Below, in pieces: positions 1 to 5,478 of a stretch of 7,946 nucleotides of DNA (positions are counted from its first letter, which is position 1; each line of letters begins with the position of its first letter). The translations under genes were made by a program, and so were the position numbers. The notes beneath the pieces are model-generated. The model saw nothing but the letters and a program-made list of their open reading frames with translations. It did no database searches and was not told where the DNA came from. The stretch comes from Victivallales bacterium (lineage in GTDB: Bacteria > Verrucomicrobiota > Lentisphaeria > Oligosphaerales > Oligosphaeraceae): contig JAFYIW010000091.1 of NCBI GenBank assembly GCA_017538465.1, positions 1-7,946 on the forward strand, given 5' to 3'.

Positions 1-221
1 ATCCCGAGAAGGGGCTGTTCATCCAGTATCTCAATGCCGGCAAAGTCCCCGGCGCCAAGACAGTCGAGGATGTCCGCAAGTTCTACATGGACAAGGTGCC
101 GATGCGCCGCGGATGCCTGCCGGCCGACGTCGCCCGCGCCATCATCTACTGCGTCGAGCAGGAATACGAGACCGGCCAGGCCATCCCCGTGACCGGCGGA
201 CAGAACATGCTCCACGCATAA
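1..221 (+). CDS. SDR-family oxidoreductase, C-terminal fragment (sorbitol-6-phosphate dehydrogenase-like)
   Basis: This is the 3' end of a gene that begins upstream of the window. The first complete codon is at 3 and the TAA stop is at 219-221, leaving 72 residues. The reading contains KVPMRRGCLPADVARAI and then TGQAIPVTGGQNML. An Arg-Gly pair followed by an acidic 'xDVA' stretch and a terminal TGQ-x-(I/V)-x-VTGGQ is the usual end of classical short-chain dehydrogenases (NAD(P)-dependent Rossmann enzymes). As I remember it, E. coli sorbitol-6-phosphate 2-dehydrogenase (SrlD) has a very similar C-terminus (DKVPLKRGC, then TGQSINVTGGQ), so a sugar-alcohol or sugar-phosphate substrate is plausible. 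The catalytic Tyr-x3-Lys and the nucleotide-binding glycines lie outside the window, so the substrate cannot be fixed. A strong terminator 30 bases after the stop shows this is the last gene of its unit. Confidence 0.85.
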   Translation, partial: PEKGLFIQYLNAGKVPGAKTVEDVRKFYMDKVPMRRGCLPADVARAIIYCVEQEYETGQAIPVTGGQNMLHA

Positions 222-251
222 TTCAAATCCAGGTGGTGCAAACCTCCCTCC

Positions 252-292
252 CGGGCGTCCTGCCAGAACTCGGCAGGGCGCCCGTTTCTTTT
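252..292 (+). terminator. Rho-independent terminator after the SDR gene
   Basis: The arms 252-264 (CGGGCGTCCTGCC) and 272-284 (GGCAGGGCGCCCG) pair over 13 bp with a single G-U wobble around a 7-nt loop. A T-rich run, TTTCTTTT, follows at 285-292. It ends the transcript coming from the SDR gene and insulates the downstream pseudopilin gene. Confidence 0.9.
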
Positions 293-296
293 GTGG

Positions 297-359
297 AACT
301 AGTAGTTCTAGTGGTTCTAGCTGCTCTAGAAGAACTAGTAGCTCTAACAGTTCTAATTG
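297..359. repeat. Degenerate 9-bp tandem repeat with CTAG core, seven units
   Basis: Seven 9-bp units run without interruption: aactagtag, ttctagtgg, ttctagctg, ctctagaag, aactagtag, ctctaacag, ttctaattg. The core CTAG starts at 299, 308, 317, 326 and 335, exactly 9 bp apart, and degrades to CTAA at 344 and 353. Unit position 9 is always G, while positions 1, 2, 7 and 8 vary. The array fills the space between the terminator (ends 292) and the -35 hexamer of the next promoter (starts 363). Its function is unknown. It could be a binding array, a slippage-generated repeat, or the remnant of a three-codon (CTA GNN GNN) coding repeat. Confidence 0.85.
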
Positions 360-362
360 AAT

Positions 363-391
363 TTGAATTTTCCCAAATATTCTCTTATAAT
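363..391 (+). promoter_or_regulatory. Sigma-70-type promoter for the pseudopilin gene
   Basis: TTGAAT (363-368) and a perfect TATAAT (386-391) are separated by 17 bp in an AT-rich stretch that stands out from the GC-rich surroundings. The expected start of transcription is near 398, giving a leader of about 47 nt before the ATG at 445. It lies directly after the CTAG repeat array. Confidence 0.65.
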
Positions 392-444
392 TATAAAAAT
401 GCTCAATTATTCCTCTTATCGACCAATCCCTCCCCCAGATTCTC

Positions 445-1293
445 ATGAAAAAGTCCTTCACTCTCATTGAGTTACTTGTCGTCATCGCCATCATCGCGAT
501 TCTTGCCTCCATGCTCTTGCCGGCACTCTCCAAAGCGCGTGAGAAGGCCAAATCCATTGCCTGCGTCAACAATCTGAAGCAGTGCACGCAGGCCATTCTG
601 CTGTATGGTGATGACAATGGCGGCGTCGTGCTTTCGGGCTGCACCGCCGGATACACCGCCAATCAAACCGGCGACTACCTGGGCTGGCGCGTGGTCTACT
701 CCAACCACCAGGGCTACAAGGACTGGAACAAAGCCAGTTGGGCAGGCAACCTGACCATCCAGCTGGGGCAGGGATACTACTCCGGCTGGGTGGACGAGTG
801 CCCGAGCGCTCGCAGCGCCCACGACAACATCGGCATGGTCGGCGACCAGTCCTACGCGATGCCGGCCTTCAACCGCTCCTACGGGGCCATGCCCGGCGCC
901 TACGTCAACCAGGACATCTGCGGCTATCCGGAACGCAACTTCTTCCGCTACGGCAACGCAGTCGGCGGCCCCGCCAAGTCCTGGTTCATGGCGGATTCGC
1001 ACCTGGAGGCCAGCTCCTATTATCCGAATGACGGCCGCGAGGTGGGACACGACTACATCGGCTCGCCCAATCAGCAGGGGCACTCCCTGGCTGCCAAGCA
1101 CCTCCAGAAGGGCAACATGGCCTTCGCCGACGGTCATGTCGAGACCCTGGACTATCGCCGGATGCAGTACTATGTGGATATTGTGTGCTGGTGGAGCATG
1201 CCTCACTACATCTGGCTCGGCGGCAAGGGCGGTGCATACGTCCCCGTCACGAACAACATCTCCAGCGAAGAAAAATGCCAGCAGTGGGATTAA
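445..1293 (+). CDS. Type II secretion/type IV pilin-like protein with H-x9-DG C-terminal domain
   Basis: The 282-residue protein has a class III (prepilin) signal. A short basic leader, MKKS, precedes FTLIELL, with the conserved Glu at residue 9 (position 5 of the mature form), and a hydrophobic helix runs to about residue 28. The helix is followed by LPALSKAREKAKSIACVNNL, typical of this family. Near the C-terminus, H219-x9-D229-G230 (HLQKGNMAFADG) matches the 'prepilin-type processing-associated H-X9-DG' domain. The middle is rich in Tyr, Gly and Asn, as expected of an exported globular domain. Processing by a PilD-like peptidase and a location at the cell surface or in a pseudopilus are inferred from the family. 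These genes are often single and scattered, which fits here: own promoter, own terminator, no pilus assembly genes nearby. The residue before the cleavage site is Ser instead of Gly. No Shine-Dalgarno sequence is visible before the ATG. The biological role of this family is poorly known. Confidence 0.9.
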   Translation: MKKSFTLIELLVVIAIIAILASMLLPALSKAREKAKSIACVNNLKQCTQAILLYGDDNGGVVLSGCTAGYTANQTGDYLGWRVVYSNHQGYKDWNKASWAGNLTIQLGQGYYSGWVDECPSARSAHDNIGMVGDQSYAMPAFNRSYGAMPGAYVNQDICGYPERNFFRYGNAVGGPAKSWFMADSHLEASSYYPNDGREVGHDYIGSPNQQGHSLAAKHLQKGNMAFADGHVETLDYRRMQYYVDIVCWWSMPHYIWLGGKGGAYVPVTNNISSEEKCQQWD

Positions 1294-1326
1294 TTAATCA
1301 CTGCGAAATTACTTCTGTTTTTCGTT

Positions 1327-1361
1327 AAAGGCGCTCCAGAGCACGCTGGTGCGCCTTTTTT
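1327..1361 (+). terminator. Rho-independent terminator after the pseudopilin gene
   Basis: AAAGGCGC (1327-1334) pairs with GCGCCTTT (1351-1358). After a T-T mismatch, CCAG (1336-1339) pairs with CTGG (1346-1349) around a 6-nt loop. A run of six T ends at 1361. The pseudopilin is therefore probably transcribed alone. Confidence 0.9.
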
Positions 1362-1371
1362 CGTGCCGCCA

Positions 1372-1400
1372 TTGTGCAAACCGTTTCGCAATTTTAAACT
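1372..1400 (+). promoter_or_regulatory. Possible promoter for the aminotransferase gene
   Basis: TTGTGC (1372-1377) and TAAACT (1395-1400) are 17 bp apart in an AT-rich gap just after the preceding terminator. The hexamers match the sigma-70 consensus only partly (3 of 6 and 4 of 6). A promoter is needed somewhere here because the upstream gene is terminated, but this exact choice is tentative. Confidence 0.3.
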
Positions 1401-1452
1401 TTTGCATTAAATTATTGCGTTTGCCCGAAGCCCGTTGGCTTTGGGGTGTTAG

Positions 1453-2778
1453 ATGCTGAAACCTACCATGTTCAACGAACTCGCCATCGCGCTCAACGAC
1501 CAGATCCAGGCGGTCAACCCGGTCGCCTATGAGATGTTGTCGGCTTTGGGCAAGCGCATCTATTTCCCCAGCAAGGGCATCCTCAGCCAATCCGGCGAGG
1601 CGAAGAGGCTGGCCACGAAATACAATGCGACCATCGGCACGGCCTTGCGCAACCACGAGGCGATGTGCCTGCCTTGCATCATGGATTCCCTTCCCGGCCT
1701 CACCCCAAACGAGGCGCTGCTTTATGCGCCATCCTACGGGCAGAAGCCGTTGCGAGAGGCATGGAAGGCCAAAATCCTGCATGACAACCCCACTCTGGAG
1801 AACCTCCCATTCAGCCTGCCAGTGGTCACCAACGGGCTGACTCAGGCTCTCGCCTTGGCTGGAGACCTCTTCCTTGACCCAGGCGACGCAGTATTGCTCC
1901 CGGATATGAATTGGGACAACTATCTCCTGAACTACTCTGACCGCTTGCAGACCAATCTGCACTACTGGACCTTTTTCCAAGACGGGCATTTAGACATCCG
2001 GGCCTTCGCCCAGGCATTGGCGGGTTACGCCTCTGGGCAGAAGGTGTTCGTCATCCTGAACTTCCCGAACAACCCCACTGGATACACTCCTTTGGAAAAC
2101 GAAGGCAAGGCGCTGGCCGACGCGCTTTTGGCCACCGCCGAACGCGGCGTGAGAGTCATCGCCTTGATTGACGATGCCTACTACGGGCTCTTCTTCGACC
2201 CAGACTGCATGAAGGAGTCCCTCTTCTGCAAGCTCGCGGGGAAATCCCGCAACCTCCTGGCCATCAAAGCGGATGCGGCGACCAAAGAGTGCTACGTCTG
2301 GGGGCTGCGCACGGGTTTCCTCTCCTTCGCCATCGGCGGCGCCGAGGCGGACAGCCCGCTGTTCACGGCCCTGGAAGCCAAGACGGCCGGGCTGATCCGC
2401 TCCACCATCAGCAACTGCTCCGCCCTCTCCCAAAGACTCGTCGCCAAAGCCTTGACTTCCGGAAAATTCTACGAGCAACGGGCAGCCAATGTCGCCATCA
2501 TGCACGAGCGTTGCGATGCGGTCGCCTCCACGCTCGCCTCGCATCCCGAATACCGCGAGCATTTCGTCGCCTATCCGTTCAACAGCGGATATTTCATGTG
2601 CATCAAGGTTCTCAAGACCACCACCGCCAAATTGCGCCGGCTTCTTCTGGACCGTTATGCCACAGGCGGCATCGCCATGGGCGACAGTGACTTCCGATTG
2701 GCCTTCTCCTGCGTGGAGAAGGAGCAGATTCCCGACCTCTTCGCCACCATCTACCAGGCCTGCAAAGACCTGGCGTGA
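1453..2778 (+). CDS. Class I/II-fold PLP-dependent aminotransferase, substrate unknown
   Basis: This 441-residue protein has the landmarks of fold-type I aminotransferases in the right order. An N-terminal region contains the glycine-rich stretch YAPSYGQKPLREAW. NNPTG follows at 206-210 (Asn207 normally contacts the PLP ring oxygen), then DDAYYG at 240-245 (Asp for the pyridine nitrogen, Tyr for the ring). The likely Schiff-base lysine is K278 in ATKECYVWGLRTG, with the phosphate-binding Arg eight residues on (R286). R415 in FRLAFS fits the substrate-carboxylate arginine. Catalysis of amino-group transfer between an amino acid and a 2-oxo acid in the cytoplasm is inferred from the family. The Ser usual three residues before the lysine is Ala here. 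The sequence does not reveal the amino acid, and no biosynthetic partner gene lies nearby. A GGGG-containing stretch a few bases before 1453 could act as ribosome binding site; Met6 at 1468 is a possible alternative start. No clear terminator follows. Confidence 0.9.
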   Translation: MLKPTMFNELAIALNDQIQAVNPVAYEMLSALGKRIYFPSKGILSQSGEAKRLATKYNATIGTALRNHEAMCLPCIMDSLPGLTPNEALLYAPSYGQKPLREAWKAKILHDNPTLENLPFSLPVVTNGLTQALALAGDLFLDPGDAVLLPDMNWDNYLLNYSDRLQTNLHYWTFFQDGHLDIRAFAQALAGYASGQKVFVILNFPNNPTGYTPLENEGKALADALLATAERGVRVIALIDDAYYGLFFDPDCMKESLFCKLAGKSRNLLAIKADAATKECYVWGLRTGFLSFAIGGAEADSPLFTALEAKTAGLIRSTISNCSALSQRLVAKALTSGKFYEQRAANVAIMHERCDAVASTLASHPEYREHFVAYPFNSGYFMCIKVLKTTTAKLRRLLLDRYATGGIAMGDSDFRLAFSCVEKEQIPDLFATIYQACKDLA

Positions 2779-2911
2779 CAGGCCACGATTTCGCCAAATG
2801 GTGGTATATTCCCGTTGACGACGGTTTTCCTTAGCCTGATGTCATGCATTCCGGCAATTCCGCCGCGGATGCTCCTCACAACCAACCCCCATCCTACTCC
2901 TGGAGAATACA

Positions 2912-3082
2912 ATGGCTGCTGAAGTGAATCAAGATGTCTGCGTGGGCTGCGGCGTGTGCGAAGCCTCCTGCCCCGTTGGCGCAATCAAAGTCGATGGCAA
3001 GGCCACGGTCGATGCCGACGCGTGCGTCTCCTGCGGCGCCTGCGCCGGCGAATGCCCTGCCGGTGCCATTGAGGTGAAGTAA
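2912..3082 (+). CDS. 2[4Fe-4S] bacterial-type ferredoxin, 56 residues
   Basis: This short gene encodes a 56-residue low-potential electron carrier. Two complete cluster motifs are visible: C10-x2-C13-x2-C16-x3-C20-P and C38-x2-C41-x2-C44-x3-C48-P. The two halves are clear internal repeats (CVGCGVCEASCPVGAI and CVSCGACAGECPAGAI), the classical duplicated clostridial-type fold of about 55 residues, so the protein is full length. A good Shine-Dalgarno sequence (GGAGA, 2902-2906) sits five bases before the ATG. A strong terminator begins 25 bases after the stop, so it is the last or only gene of its transcript. It lies 133 bp after the aminotransferase, without an obvious promoter. Its partners are unknown: such ferredoxins serve pyruvate:ferredoxin oxidoreductase, hydrogenases and similar enzymes, which suggests an anaerobic lifestyle. 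The flavoprotein after the terminator is a neighbour but not evidently a partner. Confidence 0.95.
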   Translation: MAAEVNQDVCVGCGVCEASCPVGAIKVDGKATVDADACVSCGACAGECPAGAIEVK

Positions 3083-3106
3083 TCACCCCCCGACAGACTC
3101 CCCGTC

Positions 3107-3138
3107 ATGGCCGGCGCATTCGCGTCGGCCATTTTTTT
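3107..3138 (+). terminator. Rho-independent terminator after the ferredoxin gene
   Basis: ATGGCCGGCGC (3107-3117) pairs with GCGTCGGCCAT (3122-3132) over 11 bp, including one G-U wobble, around the tetraloop ATTC. A run of seven T follows (3132-3138). The hairpin contains an in-frame ATG at 3107 that would extend the next gene; a start inside a terminator is unlikely. Confidence 0.93.
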
Positions 3139-3172
3139 GCTGGACGGTGGGCTAGCAGCTCTCATAAATTTC

Positions 3173-4495
3173 ATGAACACCGATTTAATCATCATAGGCG
3201 CGGGCGCGGCCGGTCTCTTTGCGGCCTGCGGGGCGGCGGACGCCGGCTTGAAGGCGGTGCTGCTGGAACGCCGCCACCGCGCGGGGCTCAAGCTGCTGAT
3301 GTGCGGCAACAACCGCTGCAATCTCAGCCATGCCGGCAACGCCGAGGATCTCCTACGCGCCTACGGCCCCCCCGTGCGTGACTTTCTGGACGACGCGCTG
3401 CGTGCCCTTCCGCCGACGGAATTGCAGCGATGGCTCCAGATGCGTCTGGGGCTGCACACCAAAGTGCTGGGCAACCGCATCTACCCCGCCAGCGAGAAAG
3501 GCGATGACGTCCTTCATGCCTTCCTGGACCACCTGCGCGACCGCGACTTCCCCGTCATCTACAGCGCCCCCGCCGAGGAGATTCAGCGCGTGGACGGGGG
3601 TTATCGCGTCAACACCCCAAACTTCAGCCTGGAGACCCGCTGTCTGCTGCTGGCCATCGGTGGCTTCTCCTACCCGCGCACCGGCTCGGTCGGAGACGGC
3701 GAGCCCTTCGGCAGAATGCTCGGCATTCCCTTTGAGGAACCCCGGGCGGGTCTGGTTGGCCTGAGCCTCCCCGCGCGTCATCCCATTGCCCAATTGCCCA
3801 CCGCCACGGACCTCCCGGAAGTCACCGTAGGCGTGCCTGGACTCCCCGCCATCACCGGGAATCTCCTCATCGAAAACGGCGTCTTGCGCGGAGCCGCCAT
3901 TTTCGACCTGACCCGCCTGGCAGCCCGGCAGCGCCATGAGGATTTCCGCCTCTCCATCGACTTTTTCCCGCAGGAAACCGCCGAGCAGCTGGCACGGCGC
4001 TACCAGACGCTTCTCAGCCGCACCGGGCAACCCCGCATCGCCCTCAATGCCCTCGGGCTTCCGCCCATGCTGGCGGAAGCCCTCGCCCGAGACGGCGTGG
4101 ATGCCGCCGGCCTCAAGGACTATCGCCCAGGCGACCTCCGCCCCCGCCCGCTCAAGGAAGCCATCGTCACCGTCGGCGGCCTTTCCCGCAGCGCCTTCGA
4201 CCCCGCCACCATGCAATGTCGTTCTCTGCCCGGCCTCTACGCCGCCGGAGAGGTGCTGGACATCGATGGCCCGACGGGTGGCTATAATCTCCATGCGGCC
4301 TTCGCCACCGCGCATCTGGCCATCCTCCACCTCGTCAAGACCTTAAGGCAATCGCCTTCCCAGTCCGCGCGGCAGCGGTCTGCATGCGCCTCGCCCGACG
4401 CCCCGCGACGTCCGCGCCGCAGCGGGGACGCCAAAGACCCGCGCAAATCGGCATGGGGGAAGCATTTCTGGGACGGCAAACGGCCGATGCGGTAG
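3173..4495 (+). CDS. HI0933/BaiN (YhiN)-family FAD-dependent oxidoreductase
   Basis: This 440-residue flavoprotein begins with a Rossmann dinucleotide-binding motif directly at the N-terminus (DLIIIGAGAAG, glycines at 9, 11 and 14). ERRHRAGLKLLMCGNNRCN follows, where family members usually have (G/S)GxGRCN. The C-terminal FAD-binding signature is YAAGEVLDIDGPTGGYNLHA (356-375), preceded by EAIVTVGGLS. These features identify the HI0933-like family, whose best-known members are annotated as YhiN or BaiN. The reaction is unknown for most members; some are implicated in flavin-dependent reduction. I chose ATG 3173 because it places the Rossmann strand at residues 4-8 as in homologues, and the in-frame ATG at 3107 lies in a terminator. 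No Shine-Dalgarno sequence is visible. The family core ends near residue 393. Residues 394-440 form an extra tail rich in Arg, Pro, Ala and Ser, ending in DPRKSAWGKHFWDGKRPMR, that I do not recognise. Confidence 0.9.
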   Translation: MNTDLIIIGAGAAGLFAACGAADAGLKAVLLERRHRAGLKLLMCGNNRCNLSHAGNAEDLLRAYGPPVRDFLDDALRALPPTELQRWLQMRLGLHTKVLGNRIYPASEKGDDVLHAFLDHLRDRDFPVIYSAPAEEIQRVDGGYRVNTPNFSLETRCLLLAIGGFSYPRTGSVGDGEPFGRMLGIPFEEPRAGLVGLSLPARHPIAQLPTATDLPEVTVGVPGLPAITGNLLIENGVLRGAAIFDLTRLAARQRHEDFRLSIDFFPQETAEQLARRYQTLLSRTGQPRIALNALGLPPMLAEALARDGVDAAGLKDYRPGDLRPRPLKEAIVTVGGLSRSAFDPATMQCRSLPGLYAAGEVLDIDGPTGGYNLHAAFATAHLAILHLVKTLRQSPSQSARQRSACASPDAPRRPRRSGDAKDPRKSAWGKHFWDGKRPMR

Positions 4496-4501
4496 CCGGA
4501 G

Positions 4502-4528
4502 AATCCGGAAAATCCGGAAAATCCGGAA
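4502..4528. repeat. Perfect 9-bp tandem repeat AATCCGGAA, three copies
   Basis: AATCCGGAA occurs three times head to tail (4502-4510, 4511-4519, 4520-4528), with a partial copy, CCGGAG, before it at 4496-4501. Each unit contains the palindrome TCCGGA. The array starts right after the flavoprotein stop codon (4493-4495) and ends 20 bp before the probable rpsP -35 hexamer. Its function is unknown. Confidence 0.9.
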
Positions 4529-4548
4529 AAGGATTTACGCCCTTTGAA

Positions 4549-4576
4549 TTGCAGAGTCGCCTGGATGGATTATATT
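4549..4576 (+). promoter_or_regulatory. Probable promoter of the rpsP-khpA-trmD-rplS operon
   Basis: TTGCAG (4549-4554) and TATATT (4571-4576) are separated by 16 bp. The -10 matches consensus at five of six positions; the -35 is weaker. Transcription would start near 4583, leaving a pyrimidine-rich leader of about 50 nt before rpsP. No terminator separates the flavoprotein gene from the operon, so read-through is also possible. Confidence 0.45.
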
Positions 4577-4634
4577 AAGCGTTTGCACTGTCATTTCTTT
4601 CATCTGTCTTTCACCGAATTGTCAAAGGAATAAA

Positions 4635-4997
4635 ATGTCTGTCAAGATTCGTCTTCGCCGAACTGGCACGCGCAACGCGGCCTGCTGGCGCATTGTCGTC
4701 GCGGACGCCCGCTCTCCCCGCGATGGCCGCTTCATTGAGAACCTGGGTATCTACGATCCCCGTCACGACACCGAAAAGCTGAATCTGGAACGCGCGAAAT
4801 ACTGGCTGAGCCAAGGGGCGCAGCCCTCTGAAACGGTTCAAGACATCATCAAGCGTGCCGAAGAGGGCAGGCCCTTCCCGCCGCGCAAGGCCCAGAAGCC
4901 ACAGGCCGCTCCCGCCCCCAAGAAGGTGGCCGCCCCGGCCGAGCCCGAGGCTGAAGCGCCTGCGGCGGATGCCGAGGCTCCCGCCGCCGAGGCCTAA
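4635..4997 (+). CDS. rpsP: 30S ribosomal protein bS16
   Basis: The N-terminal 80 or so residues are clearly S16: SVKIRLRRTGTRNAACWRIV, then DGRFIENLGIYDPR, then ERAKYWLSQGAQPSETV. S16 is a small-subunit protein that binds 16S rRNA early in assembly. At 120 residues it is longer than the common 80-90 because of a tail from about residue 81 built of Pro, Ala, Lys and Glu (ending EAEAPAADAEAPAAEA). Low-complexity tails of this kind occur in S16 of several phyla and are probably disordered. A strong Shine-Dalgarno sequence (AAAGGAA, 4624-4630) precedes the ATG. It is the first gene of the conserved rpsP-trmD-rplS operon. Confidence 0.97.
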   Translation: MSVKIRLRRTGTRNAACWRIVVADARSPRDGRFIENLGIYDPRHDTEKLNLERAKYWLSQGAQPSETVQDIIKRAEEGRPFPPRKAQKPQAAPAPKKVAAPAEPEAEAPAADAEAPAAEA

Positions 4998-5024
4998 TCC
5001 TGAACCGCTTCCCTCCACGCGCAT

Positions 5025-5044
5025 TCCTCTGTAGTTCCAGAGGA
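5025..5044 (+). promoter_or_regulatory. Small RNA hairpin between rpsP and khpA
   Basis: TCCTCTG (5025-5031) pairs perfectly with CAGAGGA (5038-5044) around a 6-nt loop; a T-G wobble (5024/5045) can extend it. No T run follows, so it is not a terminator. The 3' arm holds the purine-rich AGAGGAG, the only Shine-Dalgarno-like sequence before khpA, although it lies 19 nt from the ATG. The hairpin could influence khpA translation or stabilise the rpsP message; this is inference. Confidence 0.4.
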
Positions 5045-5064
5045 GCCATCCCGTCCTTATCATC

Positions 5065-5448
5065 ATGGCCTTCTCCTTTTTGAAACGCCTATTTGGCGCC
5101 GAAGCCCAGGAAGGCGGTTCCCTGCCGCCGCTGGTGGAAGGGGCGCCGCCGCCAGAGGTTCCGGCCACGGATGAGAATGGCGCCGCGTCGGCGCCAGCCT
5201 CCAGCCTCGAGGCTCTGCAGAATTTCGTCCGTTTCCTGGTTTGCAGTCTCGTCGACCATCCGGAGCAGGTCACGCTGACCATCGCCGAGAAACGCGACCT
5301 CACCATCATCCAGATTCATTGCGTCAAGAAAGACATCGGCAAAGTCATCGGCAAAAGCGGCAAGACCATCAGCGCCCTGCGCACCTTGATTTCCAATGCC
5401 TCTGCCCACACGCGCCAACGGGTGACCGTTGATGTCATGGACGAGTGA
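5065..5448 (+). CDS. khpA: KH-domain RNA-binding protein KhpA with N-terminal extension
   Basis: The 127-residue protein ends in a KH domain of KhpA type, from about residue 48: SLVDHPEQVTLTI, KKDIGKVIGKSGKTISALR and RVTVDV. The GxxG loop that grips RNA is GKSG at 96-99. KhpA is a small cytoplasmic RNA chaperone-like protein that in Firmicutes pairs with KhpB (Jag) and affects cell division and envelope synthesis. Its place right after rpsP is the classical one. Most KhpA proteins are 75-80 residues and consist of the KH domain only. This one has about 46 extra residues: MAFSFLKRLFG, which could form an amphipathic helix, then a Pro/Ala/Glu-rich linker. No later in-frame ATG precedes the domain, so the extension is probably real, although no well-placed Shine-Dalgarno sequence supports the start. 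Confidence 0.88.
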   Translation: MAFSFLKRLFGAEAQEGGSLPPLVEGAPPPEVPATDENGAASAPASSLEALQNFVRFLVCSLVDHPEQVTLTIAEKRDLTIIQIHCVKKDIGKVIGKSGKTISALRTLISNASAHTRQRVTVDVMDE

Positions 5449-5478
5449 ATCGCCGTTCCCGGCAACCCAGCCTTCGCC

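Noticed and set aside
297..359. CRISPR-like array
   Set aside because: Units are only 9 bp and contiguous, with no spacers, and no cas gene is present.
113..448. 111-residue + strand open frame overlapping the SDR end and the CTAG repeat
   Set aside because: It is a different frame of the SDR gene, then runs through a terminator, the repeat and a promoter. The Leu-x-x pattern comes from the 9-bp repeat. I keep the repeat but not the protein.
472..1206. 244-residue minus strand open frame opposite the pseudopilin gene
   Set aside because: The + strand product has a prepilin signal and the H-x9-DG motif; the antisense reading has no recognisable feature.
2812..2828. Possible terminator after the aminotransferase (CCGT, 5-nt loop, ACGG, TTTT)
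   Set aside because: A four-base-pair stem is too weak to call, and the TTGACG overlapping it has no matching -10 at the right distance.
3107..3172. Upstream in-frame extension of the flavoprotein starting at ATG 3107
   Set aside because: That ATG is part of the ferredoxin terminator stem, the extra 22 residues are hydrophobic filler, and family members begin at the Rossmann strand, which fits ATG 3173.
3353..4330. 325-residue minus strand open frame opposite the flavoprotein
   Set aside because: It mirrors the codon structure of a clear family member on the + strand; no motif, no ribosome binding site.
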